From Conus ventricosus (Eukaryota; Mollusca; Gastropoda; Neogastropoda; Conidae): DNA of 64,000 nucleotides. The stretch lies in assembly GCA_018398815.1 (NCBI GenBank), contig CM031610.1, positions 33,578,615 to 33,642,614 on the forward strand. Direction: 5' to 3'. A program made the position numbers and the translations under genes. Shown piece by piece: positions 10,931-24,277 of this stretch (its first letter is position 1; the number at the start of each line of letters is the position of its first letter). Under the pieces are notes generated by a model. That model searched no databases. It worked only from the letters and a program-made list of their open reading frames with translations, and was not told the DNA's origin.

Positions 10931-12220
10931 GTGTCTGTGTTTGATTTTTCTCTGCTTTTTTTTTTTTTTTTTTTTAACACAGCAGCAACAAAGAGATTTA
11001 GGTTAACCCGCAAAATTTATGGTGGGTTGGATGGGTGTGTATAGAAATGAGGGTTTTTGTTTTTGTTTTGTTTTGTTTTGTTGTTGTTTTTTTTGCATTC
11101 TGTTTTTGTGTGGCATTTTTCATGCTTATCTTTCATGAAGAATGGTTTTTTATTTCATTTCAGTATGGGTTATTTTGGAAGGTTTGAGCATAAGGATGCT
11201 GCTGCTGCTTCTTGAGTTGTCTGTTGCAGCTCCTACAGGGTTGTTTCAGTATGCTTCTTTCTAAGGAAAACCCTTTTTTTCTCATTTTGGGGTGAATGTG
11301 ACTGGCAAACAACAATAAGTAAAGTGATGGAAGGCAGCACTGTTTGCAGTATGCTTCTTTATGATGAAAACCAGTTTTCTTTTCATTTGTATTGAATGTG
11401 ACTGGCAAACAACAATATGTGACAGGGGACAGTGATAGAAGACAGACCCATTTCCAGTAAGCTGCTTTTTGAGGAAAAAACCCGTTTTCTTCTTTTCATT
11501 TGTATTAAATGTAACTGGCAAAGAAAAATATGTGACAGTGATGGAAGACGGATGCCATTTGCTGTATATTCTTTATGGGGAAAATTTGTTTCTTTTTCTC
11601 ATTTTTATTGAATGTGGCTTTGGGGAAACAGTAAGTGACAGTGAAGGAAGACAGTCCTTTGTCATGAGTGTAGAAAGACTTGGTGGGTCAGGCACGGCTG
11701 AAATATAGGTTCAACCATCAGTATAGACTACACAGATATGGTTGGAATTGATTCAGACTTTGTAAGTGGCCATGACTTGGCTGAACAAGATGTGAGTCCA
11801 CATTAGTGTTCGTTTGATATTTGGATCCTCAAATCTTAGGTGAGGTCTGCTGTGAACATGAACAACATGCTCATATTCACCACAGTTTATCTGCTTCTAC
11901 ATTTTTGTAAAACATTTGGTGCAGTTTGGATTTGAAGTAGGGTTTTTTTGTGCTTTGTTCCTCTTAATATGAAATTTTTTTTTAACAGGCACTCAAGCTT
12001 CATTAGTTCATGTGGCGCTCTAAAAATTTGGTTTATGTTATGTAAACAAAGCTTAATCATTGAAAGGTTAACTTGAAATTGATATATTCATCCATACCTG
12101 TAGTGTGTGTGTGTGGTGTATCACTTCATTTTATAACTGCTTACCCCCTCACCCTGCCCTCCCTTGGAAAAAAAAACTAACAGCTTTTGCATGAGAAGTT
12201 TCATGTTTTAATGTGTACAG
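10931..12220 (+). other. DOP1 intron 2, 3' part
   Basis: Starts with the right GTGTC target duplication. Contains the tandem array at 11247-11664 (separate entry) and otherwise unremarkable AT-rich intron, ending at the TGTACAG acceptor of exon 3. Confidence 0.6.
11247..11664 (+). repeat. Diverged tandem array, four units of about 100-125 bp
   Basis: Each unit runs CAGTATGCTTCTTT...GGAAAAC...TTTTC(A/T)TTT...GAATGTGACTGGCAAACAACAATA...GTGATGGAAGACAG. Copies begin near 11247, 11348, 11455 and 11557 and drift in sequence and length, so this is an old local duplication series in the intron. No coding meaning was found. Confidence 0.75.
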
Positions 12221-12410
12221 GACAAACACTCTGTTGGAAGAGTTCTGCGAGGCCGCAGACCCCCCCTTCTTCTACACAGGGCTGTGGGAATGTGTGCTGA
12301 ACTGCCCCAGTGTACGTCTGCCTGCGGTGACCTTTCTGCTGAACCACTTCAACAAACGCCAGAGCATGGAGGACCAGCTGCACATGATGGGGCTGGACAT
12401 TGACCTCATG
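12221..12410 (+). CDS. DOP1: DOP1 visible exon 3
   Basis: Begins after TGTACAG with one base that completes a codon, then reads TNTLLEEFCEAADPPFFYTGLWECVLNCPSVRLPAVTFLLNHFNKRQSMEDQLHMMGLDIDLM, and ends at ATG|GTATGT in phase 0. The SMEDQL...GxDIxLM string and the LPGL/RLPA helices are signature parts of the DOP1 N-terminal domain. The reading is clean, with no indel, and joins exon 4 in frame. Confidence 0.93.
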
Positions 12411-13584
12411 GTATGTAGCCCAGTCGCTCCGTCGATAGAGTTCAGGAGGTTGCGAGTTCGATTCCAAGGGTCAGCATGCAAATCCTGACGCTGTTGCTGT
12501 TTGGTGATTCTAGTGGTGTCAGCGTATTGGAAGGTAGCTGTTCTGCTTTCCCTTCTCCTCCCGTCACTCCTCCTCATTTCTCTCCAACTGTCCCAATGTC
12601 TTGGCCCACCTTCCCCACTCAGCTCTCCTGGAATCTCCATCGGCTGTTTCTGTTGAGGTGGGTGTTGACGTTTAAAACCGATAGTTGAACCACTTTATCA
12701 GCATTTCAGAATGATAGATATTGAATCACAGAAGATCAGAGATGAAATGGAGAACAGGATACTGTGTTTTGAAAATCGCAGACAGTGTGTCTGGAATTTC
12801 TGTTTCCTGCATACTTCACTGTTGTCGTTTATTTGTTGTGTTTCTTTTCATGCTTGTTGTTTTTATCATTGTTTGAATGAAAGAGTTAGGCAGGGGTGGA
12901 TAGTGGGGGTGTCTTTCAGTGTATAAACTGCATCCATGTACGGAAATTCTGTCACTCTATGATTCTTCTTTTTTTTTTTCCTCCAATCTTCCTTTACTGT
13001 TGTCTCCAATTTTGCTGGTTTGGTGGACCATTCACAAGTTTGTTTTAGAAAGTATTTGCACTCTTGTTTAAAAGTACAACCAATAAGCTAGATATATTAT
13101 TGTAATCTGGCAACAACATGTAATAATTTAAACCAGGAATTGGCTCTGACTGTTCACACTGCAGTGTAATGAGTCAGTAGGGGCTTGTATTCATATCTTT
13201 TTGGCACTGTCAAGTTTTTTTTGTTGTCTTCTTTTATCTTTTAACGCCTTTTTTTAAAAGCTAGGTTTGATAAAGTAGGGGAAATGTTAGGCCCTGGCTG
13301 GTCTTCTGGGTTATAAACAAACTTGTACCTGATGCTCCACACTTCAAGGATTGCAAAAATCACTAGAGTCAATGTATCTGATGGTGCTGGTCTTGAAGGA
13401 TCATATGATGCAAGTCTCATACTGTGATCATTCAGCTGTGATGCCTAGCTCTCTCTGTATTATTGCAAGCGGTCAACATTTTCTGACTTTATTTTATTCT
13501 GTTTAATGGTGCAAGATATCAGCCATCCTTCAGTGTGAACAGAACTGACTTCAAAGTTACCATTTTCTTTGAAGAAAGTCTATT

Positions 13585-13647
<63 letters not shown>

Positions 13648-13705
13648 TGGAAATTGGAATGTTTCCTTTTCATGTTAGTTAATGTCTGTGAACGCTTGCT
13701 GACAG
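12411..13705 (+). other. DOP1 intron 3
   Basis: Contains a possible tRNA-derived remnant immediately after the donor (12420-12470: a degenerate box A-like stretch, then GGTTGCGAGTTCGATTCC resembling box B) and a (TG)n microsatellite at about 13589-13646. The rest has no recognisable gene. The acceptor is GCTGACAG at 13705. Confidence 0.55.
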
Positions 13706-14527
13706 GTCCAGGCGCTGTGCAGCGCCCTGCAGGACAGCAGTGTTCTGGTGCAGCGCAGCACCCTGGACTTCCTGCTGCTGGCCTTTCCCATGCACAACGG
13801 TCAGCTCACCCGCAAGGATCTGGCCACAGTGGTGGAAGCGGCCATCAACGTCGTCCTCCGTCGCGACATGTCGCTCAACCGACGCCTCTATCTGTGGTTT
13901 CTAGGCAGCAGCACCCATCAGGCGCAGGCCAATGCTTTGTCCTCCAATGCGGAGTCCGGAGCCACAGCCAGACGACCCAGAGCAGACAGTTCGTCAACCA
14001 CCAGCGAATTTGATCTGTCTTATTTCCACAATTATTCGAAAGATCTCTTGGTATCTGCCTTGAAGCAGAAGCTGACCACTGCTGGGCAGGACGCCAGGTT
14101 AGGGGAAGATGGACATTTGGCAGTTCTGAAGCCTTTCCGAATACTGATCAGCTTGTTGGACAAGCCTGAAATCGGTCCAGTGATTATTGAAGATGTGTTG
14201 CTGTCTGTTTTTCGAAGCTTGTACCAAGAAGGCACAAGAACGGAAAGTGAAAACAATGTAGATCAGCCTCCTTCACAGACTGGTGGAAAAACATTGGCAA
14301 AAGACAGTAAGCATGTGGATGAACTTGTCAAAACTGCAAACCTGCTGTTTGGCTCATTTGAGTCCTACTTTATCTGGGAATTTATTGGTCGTCTTTTCAG
14401 TAAAGCATGTCAACGGACAAGGGATGCCTGTCACAGAAAAACAAGTGTGTCATCGGAGTCTGATGACGTGATCAACCTGTCGGAGTTGTGCCACATTGCG
14501 GAGTTACTGTTGGATGTGATTTCACTG
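13706..14527 (+). CDS. DOP1: DOP1 visible exon 4
   Basis: An 822-base exon (274 codons, phase 0 at both ends), GACAG|GTCCAG to TCACTG|GTGAGT. It contains LQDSSVLVQRSTLDFLLLAFP, VVLRRDMSLNRRLYLWFLG, LKPFRILISLLDKPEIGPVIIEDVLLSVFRSLY, ELVKTANLLFGSFESYFIWEF and ELLLDVISL, all in the order of the conserved DOP1 N-terminal domain. The variable acidic/serine segments (about residues 75-95 and 180-200 of the exon) match known linkers. It is the best-preserved exon of the window and anchors the identification. It is duplicated in reverse at 63565-64000. Confidence 0.95.
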
Positions 14528-14763
14528 GTGAGTGTAACAGGTCTGGCATGACTTTTCACTGATTTTTTTTTTCTTTTCTAATGAATGGTGAAATCAGTGT
14601 GTATGTGTGTTTGTGTGTGCATGTGTGCATGAATGAGGGAGTGGAAGGGAGTTCAGTACATGAATCAGTGAGTTGTGTGAATATAAAAGTATTTCAGCTG
14701 GTGATCTAAATGGATATTTGAGAACAGTTTCAGCATGTTTGTCAACTCATTCTAGGATTTATG
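14528..14763 (+). other. DOP1 intron 4, 5' part
   Basis: Short unique intron sequence with a TG-rich patch before the 50-bp array. No other feature was seen. Confidence 0.6.
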
Positions 14764-15327
14764 TCAACTGTTTCAGGATGTGTATCCAGAGTGTAACTGA
14801 TTTAGGATTCATGTCAACTGTTTCAGGATGTGTACCCAGAGTGTAACTGATTTAAGATTCATGTCAGCTGTTCAAGGATGTGTCCCCAGGGTGTAACTGA
14901 TTTAGGATTCATGTCAACTGTTTCAGGATGTGTACCCAGAGTGTAGCTGATTTAGGATTCTTGTCAACTGTTTAAGGATGTGTACCCAGGGTGGAACTGA
15001 TTTAGGATTCATGTCAACTGTTTCAGGATGTGTTTCCAGAGTGTAACTGATTTAGGATTCTTGTCAACTGCTTAAGGATGTGTACCCAGAGTGGAGCTGA
15101 TTTAAGATTCATGTCAGCTGTTCAAGGATGTGTCCCCAGGGTGTAACTGATTTAGGATCCATGTCAGCTGTTGTAAGGATGTGTATCCAGAGTGTAACTG
15201 ACTTATGATTCATGTCAACTGTTTCAGGATGTGTATCCAGAGTGGTACTGACTTAGGATTCATGTCAACTGTTTCAGGATGTGTCTCCAGAGTGGTACTG
15301 ACTTAGGATTCATGTCAACTGTTTCAG
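14764..15327 (+). repeat. 50-bp minisatellite containing the exon 5 splice acceptor
   Basis: Eleven 50-base units, phase-aligned with the exon boundary: TCAACTGTTTCAGGATGTGT + ATCCAGAGTG + TAACTGATTTAGGATTCATG. The twelfth, incomplete unit is the real acceptor (GTTTCAG at 15321-15327) and the first 15 or so bases of exon 5. Six upstream units keep a perfect TTTCAG|GATGTG acceptor; the others read TTCAAG, TTTAAG, CTTAAG or TGTAAG. Because 50 is not a multiple of 3, use of a neighbouring unit would change the frame. Confidence 0.95.
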
Positions 15328-16439
15328 GATGTGTATCCAGAGTGCACACACAGAGCACCTGCCTGACCTCCTGCACCAGGTGGTGACGGCAGCGACAGGA
15401 TGCGTAGAGGCGGCCAGCGACGCTGAACTGACGGCCGTCCTCAGCATGTGCAGCAGGCTCCTGTCTCGTGTGCAGCCCTCCATGGCCACGCCCACGGGTG
15501 ACGACGTGTGGGACTCAGACAGTCTGTACAGGATGCCTGACAGCTCCAGTCTGCCAGGGCAGCATGAGGGCAGCCCTGCTGTCGGTGGTGGTGGTGGTGG
15601 TGGCCTTAGTATGGAGGGTAGTGGTGAAAGTGGTGATGCTAGGGTAGATCATGGTGGGTCTGTTGAAGATGCCGGCGCCGCTGAGCAGAACACTGAAGAT
15701 AAAACCAAGGAAGCTGTACAAGATACTTTGCCTGAAAGAGGCAGTACAGGGGAGATCACACAAGTGTCAAGGGCATCAGACGGGGGAGAACAAAGCGAGC
15801 AATCAACAGAACCGTCCCGAGATGACAATAATGAATCCAGTGCCATAGCTGACAGAAAAGTCCCAGACCCACCTCAGGACAGCGTGGAGCAAGCAGGGTC
15901 AAAGAGTTCCCCAGATCTCCCCTCTGAACTGAAGAGAGACCTCCCTGATGATACCGCTACTAAATTTCTCCCAGAAAAACACCTGCCATTGAAGGCGACA
16001 ACCAAAGACAAAGACATTGTGGTACCGACACACCGACAGAAGAGCCGAGAAGACAAGCCGCGAGAACACCTCGGCCTGATGCAGCAGTGCCTGGGGAGTT
16101 TCCAGGAATTCTTCCACTGCATCATCACCCGGCGCTTCCTGGAGAGCGAGAAGGTGTGTGAGAAGTGCATGGAGCTGCTGAGCCTCGGCCCTGCAGACGG
16201 CGGCAAGACCAGCGACCAGGATTCCCTGTTTGATGAGAGTTCCGTCTGTAGCGCCGACTGTGACGCCATTCGGGCCAAGCTGACAGAGTCGGGATCCCAT
16301 CCCAAGGTCAAACCGCGCATGTGTACGGAGGAAGGTCAGGCAGCCTTTGTCAGAGCGTGTCGACTGCTGGTAGATTTTGCCAGTTTTCCTCTGTACTGTG
16401 CTGATTATCAGACTGTGATTGATCAGATGTACAACACCG
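15328..16439 (+). CDS. DOP1: DOP1 visible exon 5, acidic linker
   Basis: Begins at TTTCAG|GATGTG and ends at ACACCG|GTGAGT. After a one-base frame problem in the first 25 bases (the reverse arm reads CAGGTGCAC where this arm has CAGAGTGCAC), it is open as HTEHLPDLLHQVVTAATGC, then a long low-complexity acidic/serine linker (about residues 60-245, with a seven-Gly run at 15585-15602 coded by GGT repeats), then conserved LMQQCLGSFQEFFHCIITRRF and FVRACRLLVDFASFPLYC. The linker corresponds to the disordered part of DOP1 proteins after the N-terminal domain. The 3' phase does not match exon 6, so a small exon may be missed or a base is wrong. Confidence 0.9.
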
Positions 16440-16908
16440 GTGAGTGAGATTTTGCTTTTGCTGTTGACTGTTAGTTAGTGTGAAATTTGTAACTTAAACT
16501 TGTATTGAGATTCAGTCAATTTGTTTTTCTTTAAAACACCACAAGAGAGGAAAGAATTTTGAGCTGATCAGCCTGTGGCATGTTTCTGCGTATGGCAGTG
16601 ACAGAAAGATTGAGTTGTGTGTATTTAATGTATGTATGCATTTAATTTGTTTTTCATTTGTGTTTAGAAATAACATTAAGTCAATGATCTTCATCTTCCT
16701 TCTTCACCTTTCCTGTCTCCCTCACCAACATTTTGATCTTTGAGCATTTCTGTGTGATGATGGCATGCCATGATGCACTGTACAGTATGACTTCAGAATC
16801 TTGAGAAAAATCTTTTTTTTGTCCAAGTTGCTTTTGAAAAGTTTAATGGTGTGAGATGATAGAACTCCCACTATCAGAGTCAGATGTGTTGATTTTATCA
16901 GAGAGAAA
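16440..16908 (+). other. DOP1 intron 5, first part
   Basis: AT-rich intron with no recognisable gene, ending at the SINE insertion. Confidence 0.55.
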
Positions 16909-17255
16909 GCCGGAATAGCACAGTTGGTAGAGCACCGGACTCATAATCGTGGGGTTGCGGGTTTGAATCTCCGCCGGGCTGTTTCGGTACAGGGAGATTT
17001 TTCCCTCGGAGTTAACATTGGTTCTGACTCCCATTTCCCATACAGTCCTTCGAATGAGACTATAAACCGAGGTTCCATATGTGAATGCACGCATAACATC
17101 TTGCAGACACGTAAAATCCCATCACCAACTTTCGGAAGAGAAGGCCAGTTTGGCCGTTGGTATGGATGACACGTTACACATTGCATGCGCCTTCCCCAAA
17201 GTTGGAGTATGGCTGCCTTAATGGCGGGATAAAAAACGGTCATACACACAAAAGT
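16909..17255 (+). mobile_element. tRNA-derived SINE (copy A)
   Basis: The first 70 bases are tRNA-like: box A (AGCACAGTTGGTAGAGCA), an anticodon loop CTCATAA that would give CAT as in elongator tRNA-Met, and box B (GGTTTGAATCT). Then comes a body with TTTTCCCTCGGAGTTAACAT, GACTATAAACCGAGGT and an end GGCGGGATAAAAAACGGTCA. It is too long and imperfect in its stems to be a working tRNA gene. The same insertion occurs in the reverse arm at about 60960-61300. Confidence 0.85.
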
Positions 17256-18642
17256 GTCAGAATAATTAACTTGATGATTGTGGACACTCTATGGAAAGAA
17301 GAAAAGAAATTCTACACTACAGTCAGTGGAAGGCAAGAATGTTATGAAGATGGGTTGGCATGTTAAGCGAGAAACGGTTAATGAATTAAATACTTTCTAC
17401 AGTTAGGACTCCGAAGAGGGAAGTGCCAGTATCTGTGTTCATGTGATGGTGCTTGATGTATAATGTCATGTGCAATGATCCGTCTTACTCAGGATTTACA
17501 AAATGAAGATGGATGTCTCTGTGTTTGTGGTATTTACATCAAATGTGTCTCATTTTGCGATTGAAATATTCTCTTCAGATACATGTATTCCCTCAGTGGA
17601 GAGAAAGCAAATTGGTTTCTTTGTTTCTGTCTGACTTTCCTGGTTCAGGTGTGTTTGCTGTGGAATCCAGAAACAGGGAAGAAGGGAAGGTTCACTTATT
17701 TCTCTGTGTCCTCTGCTGTGTAGGACTTCTCTTAAAATTGATGGGGTGCATCGTCAGTACAACACAAAGTGTGTATTCAGACCAACGCTACCTATTGTCT
17801 GTAGTATAGATTAGACGGAGGAACCAAAGATTGTGATCACAGCTAGTTCTGACTGTGCACAATTGGATTAAAGGCGGCAACAGCTGCTGTCCTTGTAACA
17901 TAAATTGTGTGTGGCAGCGACAGCTGGATGGTTGACTCAAATATGATTGTGTTATTTCTATGCACATTGTGATATTTCTATGAACAGTCTTATTTTCACA
18001 AAGAAAAAATATAGAAAAAAAATGCAAGTTTATTGTTTAATACTCAGCAAACTCATGACTAAGAGAGAGACAGAAACTTGTGCACTGTGAGGATGGGGTG
18101 GGAGGGAGGACAGCTCGATAAATGTTTGGATGTGCACATGTGATTGTTACGAAACATGACAGTTGAGAACTATGAAATGAATAATATTATTTTGCTGTTC
18201 TCTCTCTAGTCTCTCTCCTCTCTCTTTCTCTCTCTCTCTCTTGTTCTCTCCCACTCTCTCTCTCTCCTCCCTCTTTCTCTCTCTTGCTGTCTCTCTCTCT
18301 TTCTTTCTCTCTCTCTCTGTGTCTCTCTCTCTGTGCGTCTGTGTTTGCATGTATGTGAGAGTATATGTGTTTGTGTGTGTATGTTTGTGTGTGTTTCTGT
18401 GTGCATGCATGTGTGTGTCTGTGTCTGTGTTTGTGTCCCAGTATGTGTGAGTGATCGATCATTTATCATAGTATCCTACAATGTTTGTGAAACTAGTCTA
18501 TCTCAAATCTGTGTGAAAAGAAAAGTCTTTTAGACATGTACAAGTGTGAGTGTGAGTGCACAGACACACAGATATACACACACGCTGTGTCTCTTTCTTT
18601 CTTACACACATGCGTATGCATTTGCAAATGCACACACGTATA
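17256..18642 (+). other. DOP1 intron 5, middle
   Basis: No gene recognised. A pyrimidine and GT-rich simple repeat lies at about 18200-18440 ((CT)n then (TG)n). The right end is the CACGTATA flank of the hAT element. Confidence 0.55.
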
Positions 18643-20473
18643 CAGGGGCGGATCAGTTACTTAGAGAGGGGGGGGTTCCAAAGTGGGGCAGGGGTCCAGG
18701 GGCCGCCCAGGCCCCGGCGGGGTCCAGGGGCAAAGACCCAGTGGGGGGTCTGGGGGGCAAAGCCCCCCAGAAGCTGAAGATATTTTTACTTTCTGAGGTG
18801 CTTTGGAGGCCTCTCCTGGTGTCTATTTACTATGAATCTGAACACAAATATGTCTGGACATTTTTTTGCAGAAAGGCACTGTGATCAACGAAAATACATA
18901 AACTTACTTACATAGGTTGACTGAGAGGGACAGGAGGGGCATCTATAGTTGCTCCACTGTTTACAGGAAATTCTTTGGCAGCAACTGCATATAGGACCTA
19001 TACTTTGTAGCATAGGAGTCCACAGCTGCTTCAATATCAATGGGTATGTCACGATGGACCCTCATGAGCGCAAGACCATTCAGACGGCCTGCTCCCATTG
19101 ATGTGCGCGTGTAGGTTTTCGACGACCTCAGCCCAGAAATGGTCCTCTCACATTCAGCTGTGGTAATTGGCAAAGTGCAAATCAGTTTCAGCATCATGTG
19201 GATGTTGGGGTATATGTCCCTATCACAGGCCTATAAGCTGCTCTCAATGGTGGAGGGAATGTCTTGTGGCTGGTTAAAATTTCTCCACTTGGTGCTCCAT
19301 CGGTGAAGCTCAGCAGCCAGACACTCTGAGTCAGGAAGGTCTGTGTCCCACAGTAACGCCAAGTGCTTTACACCGTCTGGAACAGCCAGGAAGGGCCCAG
19401 GTAAGCGAACCAAGTTTTCCGGAATCAGCTGAAGTGCGTCCTGGGCAAGCTCTGCATTCTTGAAGCGATCGTTCATCTGAGTGACCAGATAGTCCAAGAA
19501 TGGCACAGCAACTGATGTCCGGAAATAATCCATGGCTGTATCAGCAGGATGGTTTTCCCTCAGGAGCTGCCTAGCATTTAGCCGGGGGACTTGGATGGTG
19601 GTGTCAAAGTTCTGGGCCATCTCAGTGGCTTCAAGGAACCAAGAAGCGCTGAAAACATCATCGACATTTGTTCTCAGTTCCTGGAGGCTGGCAGTGATAT
19701 TGGTTATTGCCGAATAAGCATCCGCAATGTCTCGTGCACGCTTTTGGAGTTTCACACTCAGAGGCTGGAGGTACTGGAGGCACCGTCGGGTCACAACAAA
19801 TGCAATCAGGAATCAACTATCGGAGATTGCATGGAGCAGACCCCGCGCTTTGCAGGCAGTGTCACCGTCCCTTCTTCTTCTTCTTCTTCTTCCTAAAATA
19901 CTGGTTCACTCAAAAACGAGTAGGTCACCAGCGCGCATGTTAAAAAGTAAAAAAAATAACATAAAATAGTGCGACTCAGACTGTTGGCCCCTGGAGCAAA
20001 TTTGGCAACAAGGGGTCGCACTCGATATTCAAGAAGTTAAAAGCAATGGCCAAATTCAGGCCCAGTTAACAGTAAAATATCTGGGGAAGTAAAAAATAGA
20101 AAAACATCAAAAGTTGTCTTCCTGCGTTATCTGACCCAAGCAATCAAACACAACTTGAGACATGGCAGCGAATGTCTCGAAAGCATGATGCCTTTCTACC
20201 TATCGGGTGCTACACAAGTCCACCAGCTTCTGTCTCTTCGCGATTCGCGCTCGTAAACAAAGAGAGCGCAAGGGAAGTAAGTCTGCCGATGTTGAAAGAT
20301 ACGTCTTTCCACCACATACTTTCAAAAGAATCAGCATCCCGCACGATATCGCGATGCAGGGGCAGAAAATAAGATGTGTTAACGTGTTAACATGTTCAAA
20401 TTTATTTCTTTTCTTTTTCTGAGAGATGAATTTGGTGGTATTTTTCTTTTTTCAAAAAAGAAATTATAAAGCT

Positions 20474-20512
<39 letters not shown>

Positions 20513-20558
20513 GGGGGGGTTCCGGAACCCCTGGAACCCCCCCTCAGATCCGCCCCTG
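18643..20558 (-). mobile_element. hAT DNA transposon with CAGGGGCGGATC inverted repeats
   Basis: The left end reads CAGGGGCGGATC and the right end is its exact inverse (GATCCGCCCCTG). GTATA flanks both ends (18638-18642 and 20559-20563), a 5-bp target duplication as in the hAT5-type group. The minus strand carries the C-terminal half of a hAT transposase. The right part holds a poly-T run (about 20480-20510). The element is 1.9 kb and lacks the transposase N-terminus, so it is non-autonomous. Repeated at 57826-59652 in the reverse arm. Confidence 0.92.
18961..19794 (-). pseudogene. hAT transposase C-terminal part
   Basis: Two adjacent minus-strand frames (19794-19231 and 19197-18961) join with one frame change near 19200. 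The first has helices typical of the ZMYM1/P52rIPK-like hAT group (ARDIADAYSAITNITASLQELR, PADTAMDYFRTSVAVPFLDYL). The second has the hAT dimerisation motif TTAECERTISGLRSSKTYTRTSMGAGRLNGLALM. The N-terminal zinc finger and the first catalytic residues are missing. Confidence 0.88.
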
Positions 20559-20563
20559 GTATA

Positions 20564-20570
20564 GGCACAT

Positions 20571-20650
<80 letters not shown>

Positions 20651-20764
20651 CAACACACCCCTAAACCTAATGCATGAGTACTCAACTAATGAAACAAATA
20701 ATAAAGATCTGCGTCTCTCGCTGCATGTGCAGAAGACGAGGGTGCTTTACCTCCTTGGCTACAG
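20564..20764 (+). repeat. (AC)n/(GC)n microsatellite and end of intron 5
   Basis: Perfect (CA)n to (CG)n tract at about 20571-20646, followed by the exon 6 acceptor (GGCTACAG). Confidence 0.85.
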
Positions 20765-20995
20765 GATCTCCTCACATGCAGTTGCTATGTGCAAAGCTTC
20801 CCTCTTCAAGCCAGCGCCATAGCAACCATGCTAGATCTCATCATCCTGACACAGTCGGTGCAGTCGGAGACACAGAACAAGTCGAAGGACAGCGGACGGA
20901 CATCGATCAGTGAAGGTCGTGTGTCGGTCGTCATCTTGCCAGCGCTGCTGCCTCGCCATCTACAGCACATCAATGACAATACCATATTTTATCAG
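20765..20995 (+). CDS. DOP1: DOP1 visible exon 6
   Basis: 77 codons, open in phase 0 from GGCTACAG|GATCTC: DLLTCSCYVQSFPLQASAIATMLDLIILTQSVQ...GRVSVVILPALLPRHLQHINDNTIFYQ. This matches the DOP1 segment in which an AIATLLEVI-like helix precedes the FYQ boundary. The 3' end is CAG|GCAAGT, a GC donor (see finding). It continues directly into exon 7 in phase 0. Confidence 0.9.
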
Positions 20996-22859
<1,864 letters not shown>

Positions 22860-23012
22860 GTAATTGCCCGGGAGCTGTGGCAGCACCTGGGCACAGAGAA
22901 CACTGAGTACCACCACCGCACTGCGGAGCTGTTCTACATGCTGAACCAGGTCACCCCTAGGGCCTGGATATGTGAAGACGCTATCGGAACGGCTCTCATC
23001 AGTGAAGACGAG
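22860..23012 (+). CDS. DOP1: DOP1 visible exon 7
   Basis: 51 codons, phase 0 at both ends (CTACAG|GTAATT to GACGAG|GTGAGT): VIARELWQHLGTENTEYHHRTAELFYMLNQVTPRAWICEDAIGTALISEDE. The ELWxxL...HH...ELFYxL...ICEDxI pattern is strongly conserved in DOP1. The copy at 55521-55665 is damaged. Confidence 0.94.
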
Positions 23013-23182
23013 GTGAGTGGCAATTGCACAGAGAGCTGTGTCTTATTTTGTGCGTGTTTGTTTTTGTTGGTGTGTGTGTGTTTTGTGGCCTCATGGCAGA
23101 ATTGCTCAGCATACCAACTGTTTTTTTGTTTTTTTTAAATTTTGATTTATGATGCACACACGCACGCACGCACGCATGCATG

Positions 23183-23270
<88 letters not shown>

Positions 23271-23336
23271 ATTCATACACACAACAAACACGCGCACGCA
23301 TGCATGCACGCATGCACGCACGCACGCACGCATGCA

Positions 23337-23394
<58 letters not shown>

Positions 23395-23501
23395 CACATA
23401 CACGCACACACACACACAAATGTATTTAAAAAAAAAATTTTTGATGAATTATTGTATGTGTTTTCTGAATTTTCTGACCTTATCATTGTGTGTGATTTCA
23501 G
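23013..23501 (+). other. DOP1 intron 7 with microsatellites
   Basis: Mostly (ACGC)n, (CT)n and (CA)n tracts at about 23157-23420. No other content was recognised. Confidence 0.8.
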
Positions 23502-23605
23502 ACAATCAGACTGAATGCATTTAAAAAGTTCTCTGTGCTTTGGCACATGACACGCAACATGAAAGCTGACTCGTCTCTTGGCAGCAAGGCGCGTACTTTT
23601 GACAG
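23502..23605 (+). CDS. DOP1: DOP1 visible exon 8
   Basis: Reads TIRLNAFKKFSVLWHMTRNMKADSSLGSKARTFD and leaves two bases (AG) that complete an Arg with exon 9. The family motif is TRLEALxxFSVxWHLTR...SFDRS. GATTTCAG acceptor and GACAG|GTAGGT donor are clear. Confidence 0.92.
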
Positions 23606-24277
23606 GTAGGTGGCTAGGAAGCAGCGGATCTCATGTCCATGCATTTGAAGGTAGTGTTTATTTCCCCCCCCTTGTCTTGCATAGCTCTGAGTTCTAGTCT
23701 TTCAGATGAGAGTAGATGTTGAGGTTCCATGTACAACATGCTGTTAATGCACATAAAAAAAATCAGGGTCAACATTGGGTAACCCCTGGGTAAAATTTTA
23801 TCGAAAGTCGTATTTCATAAACAAAACATTGCAGACATACAAAGCAGGAGGAAAAAAAATGTTGTGGTGCTACTGCAGTACTGTGGCAATATGCAGAGTA
23901 GGGGGTGGGGTGTTGTGAATTAGGGGTTGCTTTGGAGGCAGTCGTGGAGAGCAGTTCATATTTCAGACAGACAAATATGCTGTGACAAAAAAAATGTCTA
24001 CATTCCAATGCAGTGAAACCTGCCATTTAAGACTGCCTGTCTTTTGGGATGTGGGGCAGAAGAAGATTGGGGGGGGGGGGGGGGGGGGGGAGGGGGAATA
24101 AGAAGGAGAGAGAAAGAAAAGGGGAGGAGAATTAGCCGTGGGAATTGAAAACATTTCCCCTTGGCTGTACTTATGTATAGATTCCCTTCCCATTTGAGAC
24201 CAACTTTGAAAGGATTTCTGGAAGCTGCTTTGTTTGAGTGATCCCACTGCAGGTCCCTGTGTCCGTGCACTGTGCAG
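23606..24277 (+). other. DOP1 intron 8
   Basis: Holds a long poly-G tract (24068-24090) and purine-rich sequence after it. No gene recognised. Acceptor CTGTGCAG at 24277; an earlier CACTGCAG at 24252 is a weaker alternative. Confidence 0.65.

Noticed and set aside
15515..16320. Minus-strand ORFs opposite DOP1 exon 5
   Set aside because: Shadows of the conserved + strand exon; no domain or splice support.
16909..16980. Functional tRNA gene
   Set aside because: The tRNA-like stems are imperfect and the sequence continues into a shared SINE body; the same type is inserted elsewhere with a target duplication.
18147..18533. ORFs in (CT)n, (GT)n and (CA)n tracts, including those near 21450, 23142, 24494 and 31374
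   Set aside because: Translations are only Thr-His, Ser-Leu or Cys-Val repeats, as expected from microsatellites.
24237..24252. Alternative acceptor CACTGCAG for exon 9
   Set aside because: It would add about eight residues absent from the family and give the wrong phase with exon 8.
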